DNA of 58,823 nt from Alphaproteobacteria bacterium (GTDB taxonomy: Bacteria; Pseudomonadota; Alphaproteobacteria; UBA9655). The stretch's first letter is position 1. Every line of letters starts with the position of its first letter. Of the stretch, positions 25,421 through 34,767 are shown in pieces. Below the pieces are notes generated by a model, which saw only the letters and a list, made by a program, of their open reading frames with translations, was not told the origin of the DNA and did not search any database. Location: positions 1 to 58,823 of the forward strand of contig DAIDHR010000008.1 in assembly GCA_027459605.1 (NCBI GenBank). Reading direction: 5' to 3'. The position numbers and the translations under genes were made by a program.

Positions 25421-26362
25421 GTGACAGGTTTTCTTTCAGTTTCCATTGAAAAAAGTCAATCTCAGCTTTGCGCAATTATGCCAACCGAGTTGGAGAAACC
25501 TATTGAGCATTGTCAAAAAACAATTGCAAATTCGGTTTCTTGTCAAGGAATAGGTGTTCATTCAGGAATACCTGTTACAGTTACCCTTCATCCTGCCGTT
25601 TCAGGAAGTGGGATTACCTTTATTCGGACAGATTTAGGGGGGGTCGAAGTCAAGGCCCTTTGGAAAAACATTGTTGATACACGCAATTGCACCACCATTG
25701 GGAACAGTGAAGGCATGACTATTTCAACAGTAGAGCACCTTATGGCGGCTCTTGCAGCAAGTGGTATTGATAACATTCGTGTTGAAATTGATGGACCCGA
25801 ACTTCCTATCTTGGATGGGAGTGCTCAACCCTTTGTTACTCTTATAGAAAGAGCTGGTATGAAGGATCAGCGAGCCCCTCGTCGCGTAATTCGCGTCTTA
25901 AAAACCGTAACTGTTGAAGAGGGAAATCGCAAAGTTTCCCTTTCTCCTGCATCTTATTACGAAATTGAAGTTGACTTTGATTTTGGAGGGCGGACTGAAC
26001 TTACCCCTCAGCATCTTGTTTTCCGGCCCCTAGAAGAAGATTTCTCAGAAGATATTGCTTCTGCTCGAACATTTGGTCTTTTAGAAGATGCTGAAAAATT
26101 GTGGGCAATGGGACTTTCAAAAGGGGCTTCTCTTGAAAATACACTTGTTTACGATAAAACTAAAGTCGTTAATGAAGATGGATTACGGTTTGAAGATGAA
26201 TGTGTTCGTCACAAAGTACTTGATGCTCTTGGAGATCTCCACCTAGCTGGAGGCCTTATTCTCGGAAAATTCCATGGCGTTCGATCAGGTCATAGCCTAC
26301 ATCACAAACTTCTTTTAGCACTTTTTGCCGATCCCACAGCTTGGACCAGTGAGGCAAGATAA
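25421..26362 (+). CDS. lpxC: UDP-3-O-acyl-GlcNAc deacetylase LpxC
   Basis: Codes for 313 residues from GTG 25421, with AAAGGA 7 bp ahead. It performs the committed zinc-dependent step of lipid A synthesis. Zinc ligands are present: STVEHLMAAL (His) and HKVLDALGDLHLAG (His and Asp). The catalytic histidine lies in SGHSLHHKLL. The first 32 residues are longer than usual; an internal ATG at 25478 is an alternative start. Its presence implies an LPS-bearing outer membrane. The ftsZ-lpxC neighbourhood is standard for alphaproteobacteria apart from the inserted island. Confidence 0.95.
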   Translation: MTGFLSVSIEKSQSQLCAIMPTELEKPIEHCQKTIANSVSCQGIGVHSGIPVTVTLHPAVSGSGITFIRTDLGGVEVKALWKNIVDTRNCTTIGNSEGMTISTVEHLMAALAASGIDNIRVEIDGPELPILDGSAQPFVTLIERAGMKDQRAPRRVIRVLKTVTVEEGNRKVSLSPASYYEIEVDFDFGGRTELTPQHLVFRPLEEDFSEDIASARTFGLLEDAEKLWAMGLSKGASLENTLVYDKTKVVNEDGLRFEDECVRHKVLDALGDLHLAGGLILGKFHGVRSGHSLHHKLLLALFADPTAWTSEAR

Positions 26363-26370
26363 AACGGCAC

Positions 26371-26480
26371 TCATACCATCTCGTTTGCACAGAAAGACAA
26401 GAAAAAAGGCTCGAAGAGCATAAAATAAGCACAGCAACTTTGAAGTTAGTTTCACCCGTTAAAAAATTGAGTTGGCTAGG
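26371..26480 (+). repeat. Palindromic repeat family B, diverged copy
   Basis: This starts TCATACCAT and ends TTGGCTAGG. Aligned by eye it matches 39407-39533 over its length (shared blocks AGAAAGACAAG/AGGAAGACAAG, CAACTTTGAAGT/CAACTCCGAAGT, AGTTGG/AATTGG). It is more degraded than that copy. It occupies most of the first half of the 315-bp lpxC-bamD gap; the remainder carries the bamD ribosome site and no gene. Confidence 0.55.
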
Positions 26481-26677
26481 ATGAAGATCGCCTGTTTTCC
26501 CTACCTTGCTTTATATTTCTCTAAATTCTCCGAAAAGAAAGAGGTCTCCCGATGGGTAAGAATGGGTAAAGATTTTTTCTATTATAAATGGGTGCATTAA
26601 TATTTCCTTATCTCCCCCATTGCCGTGAGTTCCTAAAGGTCTTATAAGCAAAAAGGAAATGGTAAAGGATAAACAGA

Positions 26678-27496
26678 ATGGGAAAATCTCTTTTAAAAAT
26701 GGCGGGAGGGTTAACAATCCTCACACTTGTAGCTTGTGGAGAAAAAGAAAAGCCCTATGTAGAAAGACCTGCTAATGAGTTGTATTTACAGGGCTATGAG
26801 GAACTTTTAAAGAATGATTACAAAGACGCTGCTGAATCTTTTGATGAGGTAGAACGCCAGCATCCTTATTCAGAATGGGCAACTCGCGGACAATTGATGT
26901 CGGCTTATGCCAACTATCTTAACGGAGATTATGATAAGGGAATTGCAACATTAGATGCCTTCATCCAACTTCATCCTGGTTACAAACATATTGATTATGC
27001 ATATTATTTAAAATCACTTTGTTATTATGACCGAATCCTTGCTGTGACGCGTGATCAAAAGAACACCCTTGAAGCTCTCAATGCGCTATCGACAGTTGTA
27101 AAAAAATTTCCTGGAACAAAATACGGCAAAGATGCCCAGCTTAAAATGGACTTAGTTTATGACCATCTTGCTGGAAAAGAAATGACCGTTGGGCGCTACT
27201 ACATGAAACAAGGACGCTATCTTGCGGCTATCAACCGCTTCCAAACGGTTATTGATGCCTATCAGAGAACAACCCATGTCCCTGAAGCTTTACACCGACT
27301 TATCGAGTGTTATCTGGCCATCGGCTTAAAAAAGGAAGCTCAAATAGTGGCAGCTGTTCTTGGCCATAACTTCCCGGGTAGTGAGTGGTATGCAGATTCG
27401 TATATGCTTCTTAAAGGAGAAGACCTCCGCCCTGAATGGATCAAGATGGAAGAAGGCTCATGGGTTGAACGTTTAATGAACGTCAGGATGTATTAA
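26678..27496 (+). CDS. bamD: Outer membrane assembly lipoprotein BamD
   Basis: Codes for 272 residues. A lipoprotein signal with lipobox LTLVAC (Cys20) is followed by five TPR-like repeats, beginning ANELYLQGYEELLKNDYKDA. FPGTKYGKDAQLKMDLVYDHLAGKEM is typical of BamD/ComL. It is an essential partner of BamA in beta-barrel insertion at the outer membrane. AAAGGA precedes the ATG. The lpxC-bamD order is conserved in alphaproteobacteria. Confidence 0.95.
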   Translation: MGKSLLKMAGGLTILTLVACGEKEKPYVERPANELYLQGYEELLKNDYKDAAESFDEVERQHPYSEWATRGQLMSAYANYLNGDYDKGIATLDAFIQLHPGYKHIDYAYYLKSLCYYDRILAVTRDQKNTLEALNALSTVVKKFPGTKYGKDAQLKMDLVYDHLAGKEMTVGRYYMKQGRYLAAINRFQTVIDAYQRTTHVPEALHRLIECYLAIGLKKEAQIVAAVLGHNFPGSEWYADSYMLLKGEDLRPEWIKMEEGSWVERLMNVRMY

Positions 27497-27674
27497 ACTC
27501 TTCCTTCTTAAGAGAGGTAACAGTTGCTTTTATTGCCATGCCCTCTGAGAGGGCTCAGGGTAACGGATTGAAAAGCGTATAAACTCTGATAACTAAAACC
27601 GTCTTTAGGTTGGGAATCACGGTCATTCAAAGATCAGACAGACCATCACAGTTCAACGAGCTTCCATAAAAAAA

Positions 27675-27691
27675 CCCCGCATTTCGCGGGG
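27675..27691 (-). terminator. Rho-independent terminator of the small lipoprotein gene
   Basis: CCCCGC-atttc-GCGGGG forms a perfect 6-bp GC stem. Read on the minus strand it is followed by seven T (27674-27668). It lies 31 bp beyond the stop of the minus-strand lipoprotein gene. Confidence 0.85.
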
Positions 27692-27722
27692 TCTTCTAAA
27701 AGTGACTCTCTCTAAGAGAGTA

Positions 27723-27962
27723 TTACTTTGCCTCAGCTGGTTTTTCACCTTCTGTAGCTGGCGCTTCTGGCGCTTCAGCTGGTGCTGCAGGCATTTCAGG
27801 TACTGCAGGAGCTGGTTCTGTTGGCGCAGGGGGGGCCTCAGCTGGTGCTGGAGCTGCTTGCTCTGCTGGTGGTGGAGTTGTTTCTTCTGTTTTTTTCTCC
27901 CCACAAGCTGCAAGTGTTAATGCACACGCAGAAAGCAAGGCTGCATAAAAGATATATTTCAT
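27723..27962 (-). CDS. Small Ala/Pro/Glu-rich lipoprotein
   Basis: Codes for 79 residues. A signal with lipobox LTLAAC (Cys20) is followed by GEKKTEETTPPP and a tail made almost only of Ala, Pro and Glu repeats. Such entericidin-like or spacer-type lipoproteins sit in the envelope; no catalytic domain is possible at this size. It has its own strong terminator, suggesting it is a separately and well-expressed gene. It lies opposite bamD. Function is unknown. Confidence 0.75.
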   Translation of the reverse strand: MKYIFYAALLSACALTLAACGEKKTEETTPPPAEQAAPAPAEAPPAPTEPAPAVPEMPAAPAEAPEAPATEGEKPAEAK

Positions 27963-28053
27963 TTTTATTCCTCATTCGTTAGAGTTGCCGGAAACTCTTT
28001 CGTCATTTTCATTTGTATGTTTCAACCGGACGGTTAAAAGATTGCCACAAAAT

Positions 28054-28719
28054 TCAAACAATTGCAATCGCAGAAAGGTTTGAAAAATTGAACTTTGTTA
28101 TTCCCTGAAATAAAAACCGCCGCCGACTTGAAAATTCTCCTGTAAATGTATCCCTTTTAACGTCATGAACATAATACAATTTCTCTCTTCTAAGTTGGTT
28201 AAAAATATAAAGGGGTAAATTAAAATAATGGTAGCCCTCTTTAGGGGAAGGATAGAAATAAGCTCTGTACTCTTCTCCGATTAAATCTGGAAATTCAGGA
28301 CCGACCTCATAATGTTCCTGGCAAATAGTAGGCCCTAAGGTTGCATAGATTTGGGTACGTTTTGCACCCAAATTTTCCATCGCATCAAGGGTTGATTGGA
28401 GAATACCAGCTTTTGCTCCCCTCCATCCAGCGTGACAGGCTCCAATAACATTTGCAAGAGGATCATAAAAGAGAACAGGGCCACAATCAGCGGTTAACAT
28501 ACCCAAAACTATCCCAGGAACAGATGTAACCAAACCATCTCCTTCTATTTCTTTATGTAAAGGCTCGGTCACATGAACAACTTTAGTACCATGAACTTGT
28601 TCTAACTTGACAAGGGGTAAAGGGAACCCGTTCTCGTCCAAGAGGCTCTCATGATCAGGTCCAAAAAATCCATGTCTTAGGGAAGAAAATTGGGAAAGAA
28701 AAGGGCATTTAATCATCAT
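28054..28719 (-). CDS. pgeF: Peptidoglycan editing factor PgeF (YfiH, laccase-fold)
   Basis: Codes for 221 residues, slightly shorter than the E. coli protein. It has the family zinc-site motifs: HGFFG near the N-terminus, QVHGTKV, LTADCGPVLFYDP and GACHAGWRGAKAGIL. The family removes misincorporated L-Ser muropeptide precursors; some members act on purine nucleosides. The start overlaps the midA stop by one base, and lgt-midA-pgeF is a conserved alphaproteobacterial set. Confidence 0.92.
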   Translation of the reverse strand: MMIKCPFLSQFSSLRHGFFGPDHESLLDENGFPLPLVKLEQVHGTKVVHVTEPLHKEIEGDGLVTSVPGIVLGMLTADCGPVLFYDPLANVIGACHAGWRGAKAGILQSTLDAMENLGAKRTQIYATLGPTICQEHYEVGPEFPDLIGEEYRAYFYPSPKEGYHYFNLPLYIFNQLRREKLYYVHDVKRDTFTGEFSSRRRFLFQGITKFNFSNLSAIAIV

Positions 28720-29753
28720 TAATCAAATCCTAAGGGGGTAATTTGTGGGGGTGAAAATATGGCCATAACTTTAAAATGCGTCCCCATCTGTTGAGGATGG
28801 GTAAGACGTGTTGCAGCCGCCTCTAAGCCAGCACTTTGGCATGAGTTTATCTGTTTCAAAAGAGAGATTCGTGTATTAATTCCTAAATTTTTTAAAAACC
28901 GTCCTTGAGAAATAGGCCCTAAAACGCCAAGCCCTTGGGAAAGAGCAATCTCTTTCATTCGGCCAAAATTGACATGACAGGTTAAATCTGATTGTCCTAT
29001 CTTCAAAAGAGGTTCAGAAGGTTTCCCTTGGTAAAGGGCCTGAAGGCTATCCCCCTTCCCTTCTTCATAACCATAATCAATGCACAAGAAAACACCCGTT
29101 TGTTTTAATAGCTTTTTACAAATCTGATCTATCAGATCTTCTGTAGCAAGGCTTTCTTCCCAGCCCTCATCAGGTCCCTCATTACCCTGGAGGGGATTTA
29201 AGCTAAAGACAAGCTTGTTTTTTTTAAGGATCACATATCTTTCATAGATGATGTTGTCTTTTCGCACAAAATACTTAACGGGTAGGGCATCAAAAAATTC
29301 ATTGGCAATGATTATTAATGGATCTTCAGTGAAAAGAATATCTTCAAATTTCTTACTCCATTTAGGCGTACAGGCGAGTCTCTTTCGTTGGATATCTTGC
29401 AAAATTGGGTTAGTTTCAATCAAAAAAAGATTTAAGGCTTCTGAAAATTTTTTTGATACTTTAGAAGCCCTTAAAAAATCAACCATAAGAGTCCCTCTTC
29501 CCGGGCCAAACTCAACAAGAGAGATAGATCTTGGCTTCTCGCGTTTTTGATAATAATCAATCGCCCAGATCCCAATAAGCTCCCCAAAGACCTGGCTAAT
29601 TTCAGGAGAAGTTATGAAATCACGTGCTACGGCTTCTTGGGTTCGATAGTACCCATAAAGGGGATGCTGGAGTGCTATCTCCATAAAGTAACTTTGGGAA
29701 AGGGGACCCTTATTTCGAATCTCTTGGCATAGAAGAGTTTCAAGCATTCTCAT
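28719..29753 (-). CDS. MidA/NDUFAF7-type SAM-dependent methyltransferase
   Basis: Codes for 344 residues of the DUF185 (NDUFAF7) family. Seen are GPLSQSYFMEIALQHPLYGYY, DFITSPEISQVFGELIG, the SAM loop VEFGPGRGTLMVDFLRA, NEFFDALPVKYF and IDYGYEE. The mitochondrial homologue methylates an arginine of complex I subunit NDUFS2, so a role in respiratory complex assembly is likely here but is inferred. It overlaps lgt by 14 bp and pgeF by 1 bp. Confidence 0.93.
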   Translation of the reverse strand: MRMLETLLCQEIRNKGPLSQSYFMEIALQHPLYGYYRTQEAVARDFITSPEISQVFGELIGIWAIDYYQKREKPRSISLVEFGPGRGTLMVDFLRASKVSKKFSEALNLFLIETNPILQDIQRKRLACTPKWSKKFEDILFTEDPLIIIANEFFDALPVKYFVRKDNIIYERYVILKKNKLVFSLNPLQGNEGPDEGWEESLATEDLIDQICKKLLKQTGVFLCIDYGYEEGKGDSLQALYQGKPSEPLLKIGQSDLTCHVNFGRMKEIALSQGLGVLGPISQGRFLKNLGINTRISLLKQINSCQSAGLEAAATRLTHPQQMGTHFKVMAIFSPPQITPLGFD

Positions 29754-30531
29754 CTCTTAAAAATGCCCGAATCGTTAAAAAAAGCCCAAAGCCAAGAACT
29801 GGAAGAGAGAGAATCTGCCCCATAGTTAAGCCTCCTGTAAAGTATCCTAAAAATACATCAGGCTCTCGGAAGCATTCGGCAAGTATGCGAGCAATTCCAT
29901 AGCCACCTAAAAAAATTCCTGTAAGAAACCCACGCCGATGCGGCCAACGTGTGAAAAGAGCCCCATAGGCAAGAATAAAAAATAGGACAAATCCCTCTAG
30001 AAAGGCTTCATAAAGTTGACTTGGATGGCGCGGAAATGGGCCACCTTGGGGAAAAATCATTCCCCAAGAAACATCGGTTATACGTCCATAAAGTTCCCCA
30101 TTAATAAAATTGGCAAGACGTCCAAAGAAAAGACCGATGGGTACACCACAACAAGCAAGATCAGAAAAAGTAAGGAAATAAATTCCTCGTCTCATTGAAT
30201 ATATAGCAATCGCAATAACAACCCCCAAAAGTCCTCCATGAAAAGCCATCCCTCCCTTCCAAATTTCAAAAATTTCGAAAGGATTCGCCATATACTTAGC
30301 CGGGTTATAGAAAATGACGTACCCAAGACGCCCCCCAATAATAACACCAGCAATAGCCCAGCTCAGAGAGTCATCGACGATCTTCCGATTAAGAAGAGGA
30401 AATTTTTTTGTAAGCCAAAGGCTATATTGCCACCAACCTAAAATCCCAACTACATAAGCGATCCCGTACCAATGAACTGCGAGGGGGCCAATTTGGAGGG
30501 CAATAGGGCTGATATTTGGAAAATTCATCAT
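29740..30531 (-). CDS. lgt: Prolipoprotein diacylglyceryl transferase Lgt
   Basis: Codes for 263 residues with about seven membrane helices. It transfers diacylglycerol to the lipobox Cys of lipoproteins, of which this window encodes several. The signature GRLANFINGELYGRITDVSWGM is present, with the GGMAFHGGLLG region and HPSQLYEAFLEG. AAAGGAAC precedes the start. It is the first gene of a three-gene minus-strand unit with midA and pgeF. Confidence 0.96.
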   Translation of the reverse strand: MMNFPNISPIALQIGPLAVHWYGIAYVVGILGWWQYSLWLTKKFPLLNRKIVDDSLSWAIAGVIIGGRLGYVIFYNPAKYMANPFEIFEIWKGGMAFHGGLLGVVIAIAIYSMRRGIYFLTFSDLACCGVPIGLFFGRLANFINGELYGRITDVSWGMIFPQGGPFPRHPSQLYEAFLEGFVLFFILAYGALFTRWPHRRGFLTGIFLGGYGIARILAECFREPDVFLGYFTGGLTMGQILSLPVLGFGLFLTIRAFLRDENA

Positions 30532-30626
30532 GAGTTCCTTTCTAGTTTGTTATAATTTCTTCATCAAGGCAAATCCAGGTCTTCTTTTCCCTTTTGTTAA
30601 CAACCCCATTTATGTAAACTAAAGCT

Positions 30627-31250
30627 ATGCTCAATTCATATCTTAATGCTTTTGTCAGTCTTTTTGTTGTTATCGATCCGGTAGCCCTGGTACCCATTTT
30701 TATGTCTTTAACACAAAAAATGACAACTCATGATCGAAATACAGCGGCCCATAAGGCATGTTGGATTTCAGCTATTGTTCTTGTCGTATTTGCTTTTGGA
30801 GGAGAGGGGCTTTTAAATATTTTAGGTATTACTCAACCCGCTTTTCAAATTGCGGGTGGTTTTTTGTTAATGATTGCAGCTGTAGAAATGGTCATTGCCC
30901 ATCACACTGGAATGACGACAACCACAGTTCATGAAGAACGAGAAGCTAGCACCAGTGGGGACATTACTGTATTTCCTTTGGCCATTCCCCTGATTTCTGG
31001 TCCAGGAGCTTTAACCGCAGTTATTCTTTTAACACAAGAAACAGGAAACGCTTTTTTCGATCAGGTTATTTTAATTGGTATTATTCTTGTCGTTGTAGGA
31101 ATTACTTTTATTTTCTTAAGAGCTGCCCCTCTCATTCAAAAAATATTAGGCGTTACAGGGTCTAACGTATTAACCCGTGTATTCGGTATTATTCTAACGG
31201 CTCTCGCGGCCCAATTCATTATCTCCGGAATTAAGAGCGCTTTCTTTTAG
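30627..31250 (+). CDS. MarC-family integral membrane protein
   Basis: Codes for 207 residues with six predicted membrane helices. MarC/UPF0056 features include FVVIDPVALVPIFMSLT at the start, AGGFLLMIAAVEM, and FPLAIPLISGPGALTAVI. Transport function is presumed but not established for the family. The last 57 bp overlap the opposing lipoprotein gene tail to tail. Confidence 0.92.
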   Translation: MLNSYLNAFVSLFVVIDPVALVPIFMSLTQKMTTHDRNTAAHKACWISAIVLVVFAFGGEGLLNILGITQPAFQIAGGFLLMIAAVEMVIAHHTGMTTTTVHEEREASTSGDITVFPLAIPLISGPGALTAVILLTQETGNAFFDQVILIGIILVVVGITFIFLRAAPLIQKILGVTGSNVLTRVFGIILTALAAQFIISGIKSAFF

Positions 31251-31832
31251 GAGTGTTTCTTCCATCCATCCAATCGCCTCTTTTAGAAGGCAATGAAGCC
31301 CTGTATTAAAAGAAGCCACAATTTCCTTCATTGTTGGTTGCGAGATAGGAGCTGTTTTTGTAAATGTTTGGGCTGCAAGGACACGTCTATGTTTAAAGTC
31401 CATAAGTTTAAATATGACTTTAAGGCGCACTTCAGGATTTCCTTGATCTAAATGATAAACGGAAAAGTCCAGAATTTCAGACTGGAAAACAAAATGGGTG
31501 GAAAGACCTGCGCCCACCCGGTTCACATAAGTTGCTCCCCACCTCTGGCTAAAAGCTTCAAGAAAAACTTCTTGTAAGACCTTAGGCAGTCGGTCGGGCC
31601 ATTCCCCATCGGCCAAGTAGTCTCTTTGATAAGGAGAGGGTGTAATTGCAATTCGAGCTGTATTTAAGCTCGCTTCACTTACAGGCACAGCAATGGAAAG
31701 AGGCACTATGACAATCGAGGAAGCTTCAAGCCCTTTACTCTTTAGAGTATAAAGAGGACGACTTTCCTCGGTTCCTAAAAGAGAGCATCCACACAGGAAG
31801 CAGGTTAACATCAACAAACTTATTTTTTTCAT
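31194..31832 (-). CDS. PqiC/ABC-auxiliary lipoprotein
   Basis: Codes for 212 residues. Lipoprotein signal MKKISLLMLTCFLCGC is followed by SLLGTEESRPLYTLKSKG and a domain like the ABC-type transport auxiliary component (PqiC/YmbA; PF03886-type). It shows the ITPSPYQRDYLADGEWPDRL block and a late beta strand LKVIFKLMDFKHRRVLAAQ. Such proteins usually serve MCE/Mla-type lipid transporters at the outer membrane, but no MlaEFD-like genes are here. The ORF opens 16 codons earlier, and the MKKIS start is chosen for the signal peptide. It overlaps marC by 57 bp. Confidence 0.8.
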   Translation of the reverse strand: MKKISLLMLTCFLCGCSLLGTEESRPLYTLKSKGLEASSIVIVPLSIAVPVSEASLNTARIAITPSPYQRDYLADGEWPDRLPKVLQEVFLEAFSQRWGATYVNRVGAGLSTHFVFQSEILDFSVYHLDQGNPEVRLKVIFKLMDFKHRRVLAAQTFTKTAPISQPTMKEIVASFNTGLHCLLKEAIGWMEETLLKESALNSGDNELGRESR

Positions 31833-31964
31833 TCCATTAAACCCTATTTTTAAACCTTCTCTAAATCCCCCCAAGGCCACCTCAAGAAAAAAGCCATTTT
31901 TTCCTTGTCATCCTTGCTCGAGGATTGTATTAAAAATTGAATGGATAGACTAGGGGGAAAAGAT

Positions 31965-32534
31965 ATGACAGACTTAACTCTCTCGAGACGGCGGTTTCTC
32001 CTCTTGGCTTCATCCGTTGTCGCTATAGCTGCAACTCCTGCTTTTACCGTCTCAACACTTGCAAAAATTCGTCCCCGGTTTTCTTCCCGAAAACTTTCTT
32101 TTCTTAATATCCATACGGGAGAAGACTTTGAAGGTACCTATTGGCGGGAAGGGTTCTACGACGAAAAAGCGCTTGAGCGGCTTTCTTATATCTTAAGGGA
32201 CAGGCGGAATAATAAGCAGCATCCTATTGACATTCGTCTTTTTGATACATTGCACCAACTTAATGCAAAACTTGCAGCCCAAGATGATCCTTATCAAATC
32301 ATCTGTGGATATCGGTCTAAAGAAACCAATGCAAAACTTCATTCTAAAAGCAAAGGGGTTGCAAAAAATAGCCTTCACGTGAAAGGAAAAGCGATTGATT
32401 TGCGCCTCGAACATACGCCCCTTAAAGATCTCTGTAAAGCAGCTCGGTCTTTGAAAGCAGGCGGAGTTGGGTATTATGCAAAGTCAAATTTTGTCCATGT
32501 AGATGTCCGACCAAAGCCTGTCTTTTGGACCTAA
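31965..32534 (+). CDS. MepK/YcbK-like murein endopeptidase, Tat-exported
   Basis: Codes for 189 residues. A twin-arginine signal (SRRRFLLLASSVVAIAATPA) precedes a DUF882/peptidase M15-like domain. Zinc-site residues are visible in NSLHVKGKAIDLRL and FVHVDVR, with ICGYRSKETNAKL before them. The family cleaves peptidoglycan cross-links in the periplasm. The frame opens at 31941, but AGGGGG lies 7 bp before ATG 31965, which also gives a compact Tat signal. Confidence 0.88.
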   Translation: MTDLTLSRRRFLLLASSVVAIAATPAFTVSTLAKIRPRFSSRKLSFLNIHTGEDFEGTYWREGFYDEKALERLSYILRDRRNNKQHPIDIRLFDTLHQLNAKLAAQDDPYQIICGYRSKETNAKLHSKSKGVAKNSLHVKGKAIDLRLEHTPLKDLCKAARSLKAGGVGYYAKSNFVHVDVRPKPVFWT

Positions 32535-32547
32535 AATCATTTTACCA

Positions 32548-32673
32548 TATACACGTCGCCTTTCAAGTTTTCGGGCAGGCCCTTTGGGTCTCACGCTTTG
32601 TCACGAAGGTTGACTAAGCTCATCGTACTCACCCACGGGCGGCTGCCCGAAAACTTGAAATCATTTGAGTATA
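32548..32673. repeat. Palindromic repeat family A, intergenic copy
   Basis: A 126-bp element. Outer ends are TATACAC and GAGTATA, with long inverted repeats inside: TTTCAAGTTTTCGGGCAG near 32560 and CTGCCCGAAAACTTGAAA ending at 32660. The central part also pairs with a second copy at 48645-48772 in the opposite orientation. One 31-base end differs at a single base between the copies. It lies in the gap between the endopeptidase and the class II aldolase gene. Confidence 0.85.
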
Positions 32674-32810
32674 ATTGATAAATTTTTTATCAAAATCATT
32701 GAAATAATTTTTTAACATGCTAAGCTTGTAAAACCCTAAGCTTTCTAAAACTTAGGGATCAATGCTTAACCGATTCATCAAAAATGTTGATAACAAATAG
32801 AGGAGTGACA

Positions 32811-33572
32811 ATGAAATCTAAAGCATCTTTCTTCCCTTCAAAAAAAATTTCTTATGAAAAACAGACTCGGATTGAGTTGGCCGCAGCCTATCGCATCCTT
32901 GCTGAAAAGCAGATGGATGATTTAACCTACACTCACCTTTCTGCTCGCCTCCCTGGGTCAGACTTTTATTTTATTTATCCTTTTGGGCTACTCTTTGAAG
33001 AAGTTACGGCATCTTCTCTTCTCAAAGTTTCGCTGGATGGTGACATTCTCGAAGGATCAGAAAGCCAGTATAATCAAACAGGGTATGTTATCCACGGCAG
33101 CATCTATAAGTCCCGCCCTGACATAAATGCAGTTTTTCATCTCCATACAACAGCTGGGGTTTCTGTAGCTGCTATGGAGTGCGGACTTCTTCCCCTTAGC
33201 CAGTTCTCATTCCATTTTTATAATCGTCTTTCTTATCATTCCTACGACTCCCTTGCGTTGAACTACCTCCGTCAAGGCATGAATTTAGCTGACGATTTAG
33301 GTCAAAAAAAAGCAATGATTTTAAGGAACCACGGAACCTTAACCTGCGGAGAAACAGTTCAGGAAGCTTTTCTTTATGCTCATTTCCTTGAACAAGCTTG
33401 TAAAGTCCAATGTGCAGCCCTTTCGGGAGGGCAGAAGGTTCTTATCCCCTCTCATGAGGTATGCGAAAAGGCAGCTCGAGATTTACGAGAATTTGAACCA
33501 GACTTTGGAATTCGGGATTGGACAGCTCTTCTTAGAAAACTTGAGCGGACTGATCCGTCATACAAGGATTAA
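32811..33572 (+). CDS. Class II aldolase/adducin family protein
   Basis: Codes for 253 residues. Family markers: an early [24 protein letters not shown], the metal ligands in VFHLHTTAG (His-x-His), and [12 protein letters not shown] with the third His. The substrate could be a sugar phosphate or a related hydroxy-carbonyl compound and cannot be fixed from sequence. The frame opens earlier, but AGAGGAG lies just before ATG 32811. The 3' end overlaps phhB by 41 bp tail to tail. Confidence 0.85.
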   Translation: MKSKASFFPSKKISYEKQTRIELAAAYRILAEKQMDDLTYTHLSARLPGSDFYFIYPFGLLFEEVTASSLLKVSLDGDILEGSESQYNQTGYVIHGSIYKSRPDINAVFHLHTTAGVSVAAMECGLLPLSQFSFHFYNRLSYHSYDSLALNYLRQGMNLADDLGQKKAMILRNHGTLTCGETVQEAFLYAHFLEQACKVQCAALSGGQKVLIPSHEVCEKAARDLREFEPDFGIRDWTALLRKLERTDPSYKD

Positions 33573-33867
33573 GAAAAACAAACGCAGCCTCTTCAATAAA
33601 AAGCGCAAGGGTAATATCCTTTGCGCTAACCCCCCCACAATCATGAGTTGAAAGGGTGACAGAAACTTTGTTGTAGACGTTTGTCCATTCAGGATGATGA
33701 TCTATTTTTTCAGCATAGAGTGCGACACGTGTCATAAAAGCAAAAGCCTCCTGGAAACTTCTGAATTTAAAGAATTTTGTGATGGCCTTGCCATCTCCCG
33801 TCTCCTCCCATCCTGGGAGTTTTTTAAGAGCATCTTGACGCTCTGCAACTGTTAGCTTTTCAGTCAT
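33532..33867 (-). CDS. phhB: Pterin-4a-carbinolamine dehydratase
   Basis: Codes for 111 residues, the typical single-domain size. The active-site block [20 protein letters not shown] followed by THD contains the conserved histidines. It dehydrates 4a-hydroxytetrahydrobiopterin. No phenylalanine hydroxylase lies near, so its role here is unclear; homologues may also support molybdopterin-related or regulatory functions. It overlaps rpe by 8 bp and the aldolase gene by 41 bp. Confidence 0.93.
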   Translation of the reverse strand: MTEKLTVAERQDALKKLPGWEETGDGKAITKFFKFRSFQEAFAFMTRVALYAEKIDHHPEWTNVYNKVSVTLSTHDCGGVSAKDITLALFIEEAAFVFLNPCMTDQSAQVF

Positions 33868-34522
33868 TCTGACCCCTTAAGGCTTTATGGTTTTTATCAT
33901 AATGGGAAGCATCCCCTTTAAAAATTGCACTTCCTGCAACTAAAACATCAGCTCCTGCTTCTATGACAAGGGAGGCTGTTTCGGGTGAAATTCCCCCATC
34001 TACTTCCAGCATAATATCACGACCTGATTCATCGATAAGGCGACGAACATCTTTGATTTTTGGGAGCTGAGATTCAATAAAAGCTTGCCCTCCAAATCCT
34101 GGGTTAACTGTCATGACCAAAATGAGATCAACAATTGATAAGAGCGGCTTTATCAAATCCACCGGCGTCCCGGGATTAAGCGCAACGCCTGCCTTAGTAC
34201 CTTGTTCTTTAATGAATTGTAAAGTGCGATAAATGTGAGGGCCGGCTTCAGGATGGACGGTTATAATATTTGCTCCAGCCTCAATAAAATCACCGAGCAA
34301 AGGATCAACGGGAGCAATCATCAGATGTACATCAAAGGGTAGCTTCGTCCAGGGTCTTAGTTTTGCAATAACAGGAGGGCCAAAGGTTAAGTTGGGGACA
34401 AAATGTCCATCCATGACATCTAAATGAATCATGTTTGCGAAGGATTCAACCGCCTTGATTTCCTCTCCAAGACGAGCAAAATCAGCAGAAAGAAGAGAAG
34501 GAGCAATTTGAACCTGTCGCAT
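33860..34522 (-). CDS. rpe: Ribulose-phosphate 3-epimerase
   Basis: Codes for 220 residues, a TIM barrel interconverting ribulose 5-phosphate and xylulose 5-phosphate in the pentose phosphate pathway. Seen are [49 protein letters not shown] and [11 protein letters not shown], containing the metal and catalytic residues. It is co-directional with and overlaps phhB. Confidence 0.96.
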   Translation of the reverse strand: MRQVQIAPSLLSADFARLGEEIKAVESFANMIHLDVMDGHFVPNLTFGPPVIAKLRPWTKLPFDVHLMIAPVDPLLGDFIEAGANIITVHPEAGPHIYRTLQFIKEQGTKAGVALNPGTPVDLIKPLLSIVDLILVMTVNPGFGGQAFIESQLPKIKDVRRLIDESGRDIMLEVDGGISPETASLVIEAGADVLVAGSAIFKGDASHYDKNHKALRGQND

Positions 34523-34767
34523 GTAAGTCCTTTATCCAGGATTGTTTTTCTATGCATTCCTTTTTTAAATTTACCACGAGAAGTTATTAAGATATAGAGG
34601 GTTTGAATACCCTAAAGATCTTCGAAAGCCCCTAAGCTCTATTTCAACTCTCATCCATGATTTGATAGAAGACCTGACGAAATAATATAATGTTGCAAGT
34701 TATTTCTGAGCAATATCCTCTAGCTGCTTGAGTCTCATATGTACTGCTCATACACACATCTGAAAAT

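Noticed and set aside
27540-27556. GCCCTCTGAGAGGGC hairpin after bamD as a terminator
   Set aside because: No T-run follows on either strand, so a rho-independent terminator is not supported.
27653-27982. Several ORFs in other frames over the small lipoprotein gene
   Set aside because: They are Gln- or Cys/Trp-rich shadows of the Ala/Pro repeats in the lipoprotein and have no start signals.
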